From contig NZ_JAQQXP010000001.1 of assembly GCF_028595265.1 (NCBI RefSeq), positions 310,001 to 374,000 of the forward strand: a DNA stretch of 64,000 nt, written 5' to 3'. Position 1 is the first letter of the stretch; every line of letters starts with the position of its first letter. The notes below the pieces were generated by a model. It did no database searches, was not told where the DNA came from, and saw only the letters and a program-made list of their open reading frames with translations. This DNA is from Alteromonas gilva. Lineage in GTDB: Bacteria; Pseudomonadota; Gammaproteobacteria; Enterobacterales; Alteromonadaceae. Position numbers and translations under genes: made by a program. This document shows positions 17,638 to 26,033 of the stretch, in pieces.

Positions 17638-20334
17638 TTACATTCTGTAACTGGCACCAATAAAGAATTGACGGCCGGTTTGAGTAACGTTCCAAATACG
17701 ACCTCCTACATTGGGTGAGACTAATTCAACGATTGGCTCATCCGTGAGGTTAATGCCTTCAATGGAAATTTTTAAATTCTCAGAAACGTTATAACTGGCT
17801 GAGAAATCAATGTGAGTGGTACCGTCTACATAGCGCTCTTTGTTAGGGTTACTATTAAACGAGGTGGTAAACTCGCTGCGCTTGGCCATTGATATCCGTG
17901 CGCTGAATACATCATCTTCCCAGTAAACCGTAAAGTTTGACGATCTGTCTGACTGACCGGTAAGTTCAACATCAGCATCAACGAAGGTCATGTTGGCCAG
18001 TACCCCAAAGTTTTTCACCCACTCCGGTGCAGACAACATGTCGAGGGTTTGTTGATACTGAACTTCAAAACCGTCTAACTTACCGCCGTCACCATTGACC
18101 GGACGACGCACCTCAAAATCGGCGTTGTTGACGATTTCCGCCTGGCCACCAAGTACGCTGTCTGGTAAGCCAATCTGCTTCCAGTTCAGAGTGGTTGTTT
18201 CATTTGTTGGGAAGGACTCGATGTCTTTAACAAAGTAGGCAAGTGACAGCAAAGCGCCTTCAGCAAAGTAGTATTCCGCAGACAGATCATAGTTGGTCGC
18301 ACGGAATGGGTCGATAAACGGGTTGCCATAACTAACCGCTAAGTTGAATGGGTCAACGCTACCGCCTGGCGATAATGTACCCAGACCAGGACGTGAGATG
18401 ACATCGGCATAGGCTGCGCGAAGCACGATATCTTCTGTGACATCAAGGGCCAGGTTAACCGATGGTAACGTATCGCTGTAGTCGTTTTTAACGGTGGTCG
18501 GATCGCCATTAACTAAACCGGTAGATTCAACATCCGTGGTGGCATAACGTACGCCGGCGTTTCCTCGCAGGTCCATTTCGCCGATCGGGAAAAAGAAATC
18601 AGCCTGAATAAAGTAGCTCATGTTTTCTTCGCTGACCGCATAGGTATCGCCGCCGCGAGGCGCGTAGCTCCAGCCTCCGCTGGCTAAGAACTGAGACAGT
18701 TGCGCGCCGTCAGCTAAAAAGAACGACTGACCACCGGCGTTAACAACATTGCCATCGGCTGCGGTCACGACATTGCTGATACCAAATGCGACATTATCAA
18801 CCGTGCCGTCTGCGGCATCAGCGCTGGCAAAGGTACCATCTGCCCGTGAGCCGGCAATTTCGTACAGATAATCTTTGTATGTCACACCACCTTTTAAGGT
18901 AATAGAGTCTGTCAGAATATAGGCAAAATCAGCACGAGCGTTGTCGTAGCTGGATGTTGCATCATAAATACGGTCACGATATTCAGACAGTTCCCAGTTA
19001 GCCGGGTTGGCCGTATCAAAGCTGTAACCAATTTGCGGACTCATCGGATTGGTATAGTCAAAGGTAACGGCTGAACTGCTTTGCGCGTAATCGAGCGTGC
19101 GGCGCGGGTCATTGACACCAAAGTGTTCATAAATAATGGTGGTTTCACGGTTATCCAGCACTGATTCAGAGGTGCCTAACAACAGGTTAACCTGCAAGTC
19201 ATCATTGATGTGGTGCTCTACGTCGACACTGAACTGAGTAAATTCTGATTCCCAGTTTGACTCGAAGTTTTCTGAGCGAATATCCACCTCGTGGGCAGTC
19301 GCGGCAATGATGCTGTTATCGCTATCAATTGTGTAATCGGTCAGGTAGGTCTGGCCGACGCCGAGGGAATTTGTCCGCGCCAGTGAAATTGCCTGCATAA
19401 AGGGTTCAAGACGCTGAGCTTCAATGGTTGAGTAAAGCGCATCAAGTGTCACCGTGGTATCTTCTGTTGGGGCAAACTGCATTGACGCTGTAATACCGGT
19501 ACGATCCAAGTCGTGGGTTTTATCGGCAAAGCGAGGGAAACGAGGATGCCAGTAGCTGCTTAAATCTTCGCTTTGGGTGCCCAGACATGAGTCATCAGTA
19601 CAGAAACTGTCATCTTCCCAGCGGCCGGTGTCGGCACCAACGTTATTAATTAGCTGAGAAGAAAATGAGGCCGATACTAAAAAGCCAAACGTGCGGTCTT
19701 CATTGGTATAACTGGTCAGGGCTGATAAACGTGGATCCGCTTCTTCGGACTGATCATTATAAGTACCTTGTACGTTTATCGCGGTAACGTTGTCTTTAAA
19801 ATCAAAGGGTCTGCCGGTTTTCAGATCAACCGTGGCGCCTAAGGTACCTTCTTCAATTTCCGCAGAAGAGGTTTTATGTACCGTTAACTGACTGAACAGC
19901 TCGGAAGCGAAGACGTTAAAATCGAAGGCACGGCTTTTACGAACGCCGCCCGGACCGGCTGATAACGACTGCGCTTGCATACCGTTAAGCTGTACACGGG
20001 TAAAGCTTGAGTTCAGGCCTCGAACAGTAATTTCCCGACCTTGTCCAGCATCACGACTGATGGCGATACCGGGAATACGCTGCAGTGACTCAGCCAGGTT
20101 CTGATCCGGAAAGTCAGCAATATCTTCGGCCAGGATAGTATCTACCGCACCTGCTGAGGCGCGTTTGGTCAGCAGTGCTTTTTGCAGGCTGTCAGCAAAG
20201 CTGCTGGCGCGTACTTCAATCACTTCTACCGCATTATCGTTAGCTTCTTGTGCAACGACCAAATTAGGGCTGAGTAACGCACAGGCTACTGCCAGGCTAA
20301 GTGGTGCTTGGTTAAAGGTCTTGGCAAATTTCAT
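17638..20334 (-). CDS. TonB-dependent receptor for pectin oligosaccharides
   Basis: An 898-residue outer-membrane receptor. A signal peptide (MKFAKTFNQAPLSLAVACAL...) precedes the TonB box region (VIEVRAS), the plug domain (LAESLQRIPGIAISRDAGQG, TVRGLNSSFTRVQLNGMQA) and a beta-barrel ending in aromatic FFIGASYRM, as expected for C-terminal assembly. It belongs to the Xanthomonas/Caulobacter-like carbohydrate receptor group. The ATG at 20334 has GAGGA upstream, while the GTG at 20349 overlaps that site. It diverges from the GH105-GH28 operon across two ACCGGT operators. No SusD partner is present, as is usual in this phylum. Substrate is inferred from context. Confidence 0.93.
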   Translation of the reverse strand: MKFAKTFNQAPLSLAVACALLSPNLVVAQEANDNAVEVIEVRASSFADSLQKALLTKRASAGAVDTILAEDIADFPDQNLAESLQRIPGIAISRDAGQGREITVRGLNSSFTRVQLNGMQAQSLSAGPGGVRKSRAFDFNVFASELFSQLTVHKTSSAEIEEGTLGATVDLKTGRPFDFKDNVTAINVQGTYNDQSEEADPRLSALTSYTNEDRTFGFLVSASFSSQLINNVGADTGRWEDDSFCTDDSCLGTQSEDLSSYWHPRFPRFADKTHDLDRTGITASMQFAPTEDTTVTLDALYSTIEAQRLEPFMQAISLARTNSLGVGQTYLTDYTIDSDNSIIAATAHEVDIRSENFESNWESEFTQFSVDVEHHINDDLQVNLLLGTSESVLDNRETTIIYEHFGVNDPRRTLDYAQSSSAVTFDYTNPMSPQIGYSFDTANPANWELSEYRDRIYDATSSYDNARADFAYILTDSITLKGGVTYKDYLYEIAGSRADGTFASADAADGTVDNVAFGISNVVTAADGNVVNAGGQSFFLADGAQLSQFLASGGWSYAPRGGDTYAVSEENMSYFIQADFFFPIGEMDLRGNAGVRYATTDVESTGLVNGDPTTVKNDYSDTLPSVNLALDVTEDIVLRAAYADVISRPGLGTLSPGGSVDPFNLAVSYGNPFIDPFRATNYDLSAEYYFAEGALLSLAYFVKDIESFPTNETTTLNWKQIGLPDSVLGGQAEIVNNADFEVRRPVNGDGGKLDGFEVQYQQTLDMLSAPEWVKNFGVLANMTFVDADVELTGQSDRSSNFTVYWEDDVFSARISMAKRSEFTTSFNSNPNKERYVDGTTHIDFSASYNVSENLKISIEGINLTDEPIVELVSPNVGGRIWNVTQTGRQFFIGASYRM

Positions 20335-20496
20335 TCGAGGCTTCCTCACGCTTATTAATTCGTATTCCGCAGCGGAGATGTTTCACTGGTCAGCCGCAGA
20401 ACAATTTGAGTGCAATTAAAATCCTGTTTTCAGGCCTGTTAAACCTGCTGTTATTATAGGTCGTGGTTAACAAGCGATTAACAATATAGATCTAAA

Positions 20497-20510
20497 TGCT
20501 ACCGGTGGCA
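20497..20510. promoter_or_regulatory. Operator half-degenerate palindrome TGCTACCGGTGGCA
   Basis: A 14-base palindrome with one mismatched pair. One arm matches the TGCCACC form seen at 773 and 4916; the other matches the TGCTACC form at 20722. It lies 163 bases upstream of the TonB receptor start, so it probably controls that gene. Confidence 0.75.
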
Positions 20511-20721
20511 ACCCGTCTTTTACTTAAAATTTAATTTTTTGTGAAAAATACCAGTTTAATGTTATTACTTTTTATCGTAATTCAGTAAAAATAAGCTATA
20601 AAAGGGTAATATTCCAAACGTTTTATGGGTATTCATGGGCTTTTAATTGCCTTTTGTATTACATAAACACCGTTATTTACGATATCATTCACATGTTGAC
20701 AACATGACCAAAAGACATAAA

Positions 20722-20737
20722 ATGCTACCGGTAGCAT
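20722..20737. promoter_or_regulatory. Perfect palindromic operator ATGCTACCGGTAGCAT
   Basis: A perfect 16-base inverted repeat with the same ACCGGT centre as the three other sites. It lies 35 bases upstream of the GH105 start, inside the expected promoter, and would repress the five-gene pectinase operon. Confidence 0.85.
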
Positions 20738-20771
20738 AAGTTGTTTACATTTTTTTAAATAGGGGCGAAAA

Positions 20772-21962
20772 ATGTTGAATAGAGTAAGCAGGATACTGCT
20801 GGTTGGCGCACTGGCGGTGTCGTCAATCGTAAGCACGCAGGCCGATACGCTGGATAATACGAAGCCATGGTATGAGCGTATGGTTGAGTCAGAAATGGTG
20901 CGTTTCCCCGAAGCGTGGATGATGGACTGGGACGAGCAACCTACCTGGGATTATGTACACGGTTTAAACCTGTTAGGTTTTGCCCGCGTGTATGAAAAGA
21001 CCGGCGATCAACGCTATTTTGATTATCTTAAGGGCTACTACGACACCCTGATAGACGAACAGGGCAACATAGCCACTTACGAAACCGAAAAATACAATAT
21101 TGATATGATCAATGCCGGTAAAGTGCTGTTCTTTTTGTATGACCAAACCGGTGACCAAAAGTACATGCTTGCCGCCGATAAGCTCAGAGCGCAGTTAAAC
21201 GAGCACCCGCGAACCAGCGAAGGCGGCTTCTGGCACAAAAAACGTTATCCCTATCAAATGTGGCTCGATGGTTTGTACATGGGCGCACCGTTTTACGCTG
21301 AATACATAGTGCGTGACAGAAAACCTGAGCAGCTCGATGATGTGTTTTTACAATTCGAGCAAATCGAAAAGCACCTCTACGATCCTGAAACAGGATTACC
21401 CCGCCATGGCTGGGACGAGTCTCGGGAGCAAAAATGGGCCGACAACGAAACCGGCTTGTCGCCGCACCATTGGTCACGAGCGCTGGGTTGGTATGCCATG
21501 GCCATGGTCGATGTACTCGATGTTCTGCCAGCGCAATTGTCTAAACGTGCCTGGTTAGCTGCCCGTTTTGAAAAATTCATGGCGCAGGTCGTCAAATATC
21601 AGCACAGTACCGGCGCCTGGTATCAGGTCACGGACTTAGGTGATCGCGAAGGTAACTATCTTGAGGCATCGGGAACGGCCATGCTGACCTACGCTATGGC
21701 ACGCGGCGTGAATATAGGGGTGTTGCCCGAGAAATACCGCGCCCATGCCGAAAAAGGCTTTGCCGGACTGCTCGACCAAATGGTCTCAGTTGAAGCAGAT
21801 ACCAATGTCGTCAATTTAAACCAGGTGTGTGCGGTGGCCGGGCTTGGCGGAAACCCTTACCGCGATGGCAGCTTTGAGTATTACATGGGCGAGCCGATTC
21901 GTCCCAATGATGCCAAAGGGGTTGGCCCGTTTATTTTAGCCGCATTGGAATTGGATAAATAA
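20772..21962 (+). CDS. GH105 unsaturated uronyl hydrolase
   Basis: A 396-residue exported enzyme of family GH105, which hydrolyses the unsaturated galacturonyl residue left at the non-reducing end by pectin or rhamnogalacturonan lyases. After a Sec signal peptide (to about residue 24) the alpha/alpha-barrel motifs appear: WDYVHGLNLLGFARVYEKTG, YQMWLDGLYMGAPF with the likely catalytic Asp166, and HHWSRALGWYAMAMVDVLD. It opens an operon of five genes with gaps of two bases or less. Its presence implies that pectate lyases act in this organism, although none is in the window. Confidence 0.93.
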   Translation: MLNRVSRILLVGALAVSSIVSTQADTLDNTKPWYERMVESEMVRFPEAWMMDWDEQPTWDYVHGLNLLGFARVYEKTGDQRYFDYLKGYYDTLIDEQGNIATYETEKYNIDMINAGKVLFFLYDQTGDQKYMLAADKLRAQLNEHPRTSEGGFWHKKRYPYQMWLDGLYMGAPFYAEYIVRDRKPEQLDDVFLQFEQIEKHLYDPETGLPRHGWDESREQKWADNETGLSPHHWSRALGWYAMAMVDVLDVLPAQLSKRAWLAARFEKFMAQVVKYQHSTGAWYQVTDLGDREGNYLEASGTAMLTYAMARGVNIGVLPEKYRAHAEKGFAGLLDQMVSVEADTNVVNLNQVCAVAGLGGNPYRDGSFEYYMGEPIRPNDAKGVGPFILAALELDK

Positions 21963-21964
21963 CA

Positions 21965-23626
21965 ATGCGCGGCAGGCTTCTTGTGTTGCTGCCCATGCAG
22001 CTGTTGTTGTTAAGCGGCTGCCTGGGCACTAGCGAGCAGACCAGCGCCAGCAGCGCAGTCATTGCCGGGAAGCGCCTTCACATTAGTGATCTGGGAGATG
22101 GTACGTATCGCAACCCAATCCTGCACATTGATTATTCAGACCCTGATGTCGTTGCGGTTGGTGATAACTACTATATGACCGCGTCGAGTTTTAATGCAGC
22201 ACCGGGTTTACCCATACTGCATTCTACCGACCTGGTTAACTGGACACTCATCAACTACGCCCTGCCGCGGCAGGTACCACTTGCCCACTATAACCAACCT
22301 CAGCATGGCAACGGCGTATGGGCACCGAACTTTCGTTATCATGACGGCAAATTCTGGATATTTTACCCTGATCCGGATTTTGGCATTTACGTGGTCACCA
22401 GCGATGATCCGGCCGGGATCTGGAGTGAGCCGACGCTTATTTTACCCGGCAAAGGCATTATCGACCCCACCCCATTATGGGATGACAACGGCAAAGCATA
22501 CCTGCTACACGCCTGGGCAAAAAGCCGCGCCGGCTTTAATAACGTACTTAGCTTGCGCGACATGGCACCCGATGCCTCGTGGGTGAGCAACGAGTACACC
22601 CACATTGTTGATGGTCATCAGTTGCCCGGGTATCGCACATTGGAAGGCCCCAAGTTTTACAAACGCAACGGCTATTACTACATATTTGCGCCTGCCGGTG
22701 GCGTAGAAACCGGCTGGCAGGCCGTGTTCCGCGCGACTGATATTACCGGGCCTTACGAACATCGTACGGTAATAGCGCAAGGCAATACGCTGGTTAACGG
22801 CCCGCACCAGGGCTCGTGGATCCACACGCCCCAGGGTGAAGACTGGTTTATACATTTTCAGTCGCGCAAAGCCTATGGGCGGATTACCCATTTACAGCCT
22901 GTTAGCTGGCAAAATGACTGGCCGGTGATTGGCCGTGACAATGACAACGATGGCCGCGGTGAACCGGTTTACGAATATGCTAAGCCTTTAACCGCGCAGC
23001 CAGGAACAATAAAGCCTCAGCCTGCCAGCGATGAATTTAACACTCATGCACTGAGTATTCAGTGGCAGTGGAACGCTAATCCGCAACCCGGTTGGTATGC
23101 GCTGAACGACGGCAGGCTAACCCTGCAAGCAGCAAAAAAAGTCACCGCCACCGGTGATAACCTGTGGATGACCCCTAATTTACTGTTGCAAAAGTTACCC
23201 GCGCAAACCTTTCAGGTAAGAGCGAAATTGCAGGTTCCAACGCAAGCAGCAGAGCTGGAAAGTGGTTTACTGCTATTTGGCGAAGACTACGCCTGGGTTG
23301 GGGTGAAAAGCATCGACGGTGCCCCTCATCTTGTTTATGTACAATGTAAGAACGCACGCACCGGATGCGACGAAAGCGTGCATGATTACGGCAAATTGGC
23401 CGCAGAAAGCATTGAGTTACGTTACATTCTGGCTTCGGATTCAACCGCAGTCTTTGCCTATCGTTACCGTGCCGATGAGCCCTTTACGGTGGTCGGTGAG
23501 CAGTTTATTGCCCGTCGGGGCCGTTGGGTGGGGGCAAAAACCGGTTTATTTGCCGTGGGCAGCCAAAAGGCCGCAGCCCACTACGATTATTTTCGTGTGT
23601 TACCCATGCACAGGGAGCGCCACTAG
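21965..23626 (+). CDS. GH43-family glycosidase, lipoprotein
   Basis: A 553-residue lipoprotein (lipobox LSGC, Cys19). The GH43 five-bladed propeller occupies residues about 45-340: HIDYSDPDVV gives the base Asp59, KGIIDPTPLW the Asp167, and RTLEGPKFYKR the acid Glu227. A C-terminal beta-sandwich of about 190 residues (from about 355) resembles the DUF1349/concanavalin-like domain found in beta-xylosidase/arabinofuranosidase members. In a pectin operon, removal of arabinose or xylose side chains is the expected job. It starts two bases after the GH105 stop. Confidence 0.9.
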   Translation: MRGRLLVLLPMQLLLLSGCLGTSEQTSASSAVIAGKRLHISDLGDGTYRNPILHIDYSDPDVVAVGDNYYMTASSFNAAPGLPILHSTDLVNWTLINYALPRQVPLAHYNQPQHGNGVWAPNFRYHDGKFWIFYPDPDFGIYVVTSDDPAGIWSEPTLILPGKGIIDPTPLWDDNGKAYLLHAWAKSRAGFNNVLSLRDMAPDASWVSNEYTHIVDGHQLPGYRTLEGPKFYKRNGYYYIFAPAGGVETGWQAVFRATDITGPYEHRTVIAQGNTLVNGPHQGSWIHTPQGEDWFIHFQSRKAYGRITHLQPVSWQNDWPVIGRDNDNDGRGEPVYEYAKPLTAQPGTIKPQPASDEFNTHALSIQWQWNANPQPGWYALNDGRLTLQAAKKVTATGDNLWMTPNLLLQKLPAQTFQVRAKLQVPTQAAELESGLLLFGEDYAWVGVKSIDGAPHLVYVQCKNARTGCDESVHDYGKLAAESIELRYILASDSTAVFAYRYRADEPFTVVGEQFIARRGRWVGAKTGLFAVGSQKAAAHYDYFRVLPMHRERH

Positions 23627-24606
23627 TGTTTATGAAACGGACTTTTTTAGCGTTACTGGCGAGTGGTTTATTGAGCCTGTCGGGCCGAGCAGCAGAGATA
23701 GTGGTGGATGACAGCTACTCTCCCGGCGAACGTTTTGCCCGCAACCACAAAAAGCATCCCGAGATTCGCTGGCCAGCACTGTCGTTTGAGGCAGGCCAGC
23801 AAATAGCGTTTGAACGCCCCTACAAACAGGTAGCGGGGGGCCGCGACTTACATTTGGATATATTCCACGCCACACAGGCGCATAAAAACAATCAGGCCAT
23901 TGTGCTGGTGCATGGCGGTGGCTGGCGTTCAGGTAACAAGTCACATTTTTATCCGCTGGCAAACCTGCTCGCGCAGCGCGGATACACGGTGGTGGCGGTG
24001 GAATACCGGCTATCTACCCAAGCCCCTTACCCGGCTGGCTTAATCGACATTAATGATGCTATTAGCTGGCTGAAAGCCAACAGCGAACGTTTGCAAATAG
24101 ATCCTGACCGCATTGCCATTGGTGGCGGCTCTTCAGGCGGTCATATGGCCGCGCTGGCAGGGTTTGCCGGTGACTTTGCCGGTTATCACAGCAGTCAGGC
24201 ACCCCATTCTGGCGTTAATGCCATTATTGATTTAGACGGCGTGCTGGATTTTACCACGCCGCTGGCGCTTAAGTTTGAGAACAAAAAGCAAGCTAAGTCG
24301 GCAGCAGCCTTATGGCTGGGCGGTACCTATGAACAGATCCCGGCTATCTGGCGCGAGGCATCGCCTGCATCATATGTAGGTGAGCACTCACCACCGACGC
24401 TGATCATCAGTAGCGGGCAATTACGTTTTACCGCAGGTCGACAAGCCGTGCAGGCAACGCTCGACCAGCACAATATTCCTCATCAATACATCGAGCTGGA
24501 TGAAACGCTCCATACTTTTTGGCTGTTTGAACCTTATTTAAGCCAGACAGCCCAATGGATTGATACCTTTTTACAGCGCGTTCGAAAGCAAGGAGATATG
24601 CAGTGA
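23626..24606 (+). CDS. Alpha/beta hydrolase, carbohydrate esterase-like, exported
   Basis: A protein of about 326 residues with an N-terminal signal peptide (KRTFLALLASGLLSLSGRA). The fold motifs are IVLVHGGGWRSGNKSHFYPL (oxyanion HGGG) and IAIGGGSSGGHMAALAG (nucleophile Ser), with an acid in the ELDETLHTFWLFEP region, whose His completes the triad. It resembles the bifunctional feruloyl/acetyl-xylan esterase and carboxylesterase group. GTG at 23626 lies nine bases after GGAG and overlaps the GH43 stop; ATG at 23632 is the alternative. Operon position suggests deacetylation or deferuloylation of pectin side chains. Confidence 0.85.
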   Translation: MFMKRTFLALLASGLLSLSGRAAEIVVDDSYSPGERFARNHKKHPEIRWPALSFEAGQQIAFERPYKQVAGGRDLHLDIFHATQAHKNNQAIVLVHGGGWRSGNKSHFYPLANLLAQRGYTVVAVEYRLSTQAPYPAGLIDINDAISWLKANSERLQIDPDRIAIGGGSSGGHMAALAGFAGDFAGYHSSQAPHSGVNAIIDLDGVLDFTTPLALKFENKKQAKSAAALWLGGTYEQIPAIWREASPASYVGEHSPPTLIISSGQLRFTAGRQAVQATLDQHNIPHQYIELDETLHTFWLFEPYLSQTAQWIDTFLQRVRKQGDMQ

Positions 24607-26033
24607 CATTGTCTTTAAACCGCCGATCACTATTAAAATTTATGGGCAGCGGATCAGCCGCTATCGGAGCGGCAACGCTAAGTGGATGTTCAAGTGCCGT
24701 GAAGCCTGGCAACGACTTTGCCTGGAACGATGAAGCCAGTGCTATTCGTCAGCGCATTTCGCCGCCGACGTTTCCTGACCGCAGTATCAGCATTACCGAT
24801 CTGGGGGCCAGGCCCGGCAAGGGCGTTAATGTAGGTGACTACATTGAGCAGGCGATAACGCAGTTAGCGGTAGCTGGTGGCGGGAAAGTGATTATCCCGG
24901 CCGGAGAATTTTATACCGGGCCGGTGCATTTGCTGTCGAACATTAATTTGCATATCAGCGAGGGCGCAGTATTGCATTTTATTGCCGATCCAGAGCTGTA
25001 CAAGCCTTACGTATACACCCGTTGGGAAGGCACTGAGCTAATGGGCTATTCGCCGCTCATTTATGCCTTTGAGCAAACGAACGTGGCCATTACCGGAAAA
25101 GGCACCCTGGAAGGCGGTGGCAGCCCCACCCAATGGTGGCCCTGGAAAGGCAAGTGGAAAGAGGCTAGCTGGGGGGATGATCCGGTCGAAAACCAAAAGT
25201 TTACCCGTGATGTGCTGCGCCAGATGGCCGAAGACCAAGTGCCTGTGGCTGACCGGGTGTTTGATGATAACTACCTGCGCCCGCCTTTTATTCAGCCCTA
25301 TCGGTGTAAAAACGTATTAATTGAGGGCGTCACCATTAAAAACTCGCCGTTCTGGCTGGTTAACCCGGTGCTGTCTGAAAACGTCACCGTTCGCGATATC
25401 CACTGCGACAGTCATGGTCCAAACTCGGATGGCTGCGATCCGGAAAGCTGTACCGACGTGCTGATTGAAAACTGCGTGTTTGATACCGGCGATGACTGTA
25501 TTGCAATTAAGTCAGGACGCAATGCCGATGGCCGCCGGGTAGCAGCGCCCTGTCAGAATATTCTGATTAATAACTGTCAGATGAAAGCAGGCCACGGTGG
25601 TGTGGTAATCGGCAGCGAAATTTCAGGCGGTGTGAAAAACCTGTATGCCCAGCACTGTGAAATGAGCAGTCCTGATCTGGACCGCGGTATTCGTATAAAA
25701 ACCAATTCCATTCGCGGTGGTCATCTACAAAACCTTAATTACCGTTACCTGCGCATTGGCAAAGTCAAAGACGCTATTGTGATTAACTTTTACTACGAAG
25801 AAGGCGATGTGGGCCAGTTTATGCCTAAGCTGGAAGCCATCACCATAGAAAACCTCCATGTGGTAAAAGCCCGGCGAGCCTTTATGATGCGCGGCTATCC
25901 GCATACCCCCATCACGGGTGTGACGCTTAAAAATCTGACCTTCGAGAATGTCGCGGAGGAATCCGTTATTGAAAACGTGGCCGATATTGAACAACACAAT
26001 ATTCAGATAAATGGTAAAGCCTATGAGATTTAA
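24603..26033 (+). CDS. GH28 polygalacturonase, Tat-exported lipoprotein
   Basis: A 476-residue GH28 enzyme that hydrolyses polygalacturonate or its oligomers. The N-terminus combines a twin-arginine motif (NRRSLLKF, residues 6-13) with a lipobox LSGC (Cys29), so it appears to be exported folded by Tat and then lipidated. The parallel beta-helix has all GH28 motifs: NSDGCD (Asp276), TGDDCI (Asp297, Asp298), GHGG (His331) and RIK (364-366). The GTG start overlaps the previous TGA as GTGA and follows AAGGAG by eight bases. The length and the YTRWEGTELMGYSPLIYA motif are like exo-acting members. Confidence 0.93.
   Translation: MTLSLNRRSLLKFMGSGSAAIGAATLSGCSSAVKPGNDFAWNDEASAIRQRISPPTFPDRSISITDLGARPGKGVNVGDYIEQAITQLAVAGGGKVIIPAGEFYTGPVHLLSNINLHISEGAVLHFIADPELYKPYVYTRWEGTELMGYSPLIYAFEQTNVAITGKGTLEGGGSPTQWWPWKGKWKEASWGDDPVENQKFTRDVLRQMAEDQVPVADRVFDDNYLRPPFIQPYRCKNVLIEGVTIKNSPFWLVNPVLSENVTVRDIHCDSHGPNSDGCDPESCTDVLIENCVFDTGDDCIAIKSGRNADGRRVAAPCQNILINNCQMKAGHGGVVIGSEISGGVKNLYAQHCEMSSPDLDRGIRIKTNSIRGGHLQNLNYRYLRIGKVKDAIVINFYYEEGDVGQFMPKLEAITIENLHVVKARRAFMMRGYPHTPITGVTLKNLTFENVAEESVIENVADIEQHNIQINGKAYEI

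Larger units (their letters stand above)
20335..20771. promoter_or_regulatory. Divergent control region, TonB receptor / GH105 operon
   Basis: This 437-base AT-rich region has no gene. It separates the minus-strand receptor from the plus-strand pectinase operon and holds two ACCGGT operators, one nearer each gene. Promoter elements for both directions are expected here, but I could not fix the -35/-10 boxes with confidence. Confidence 0.7.
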
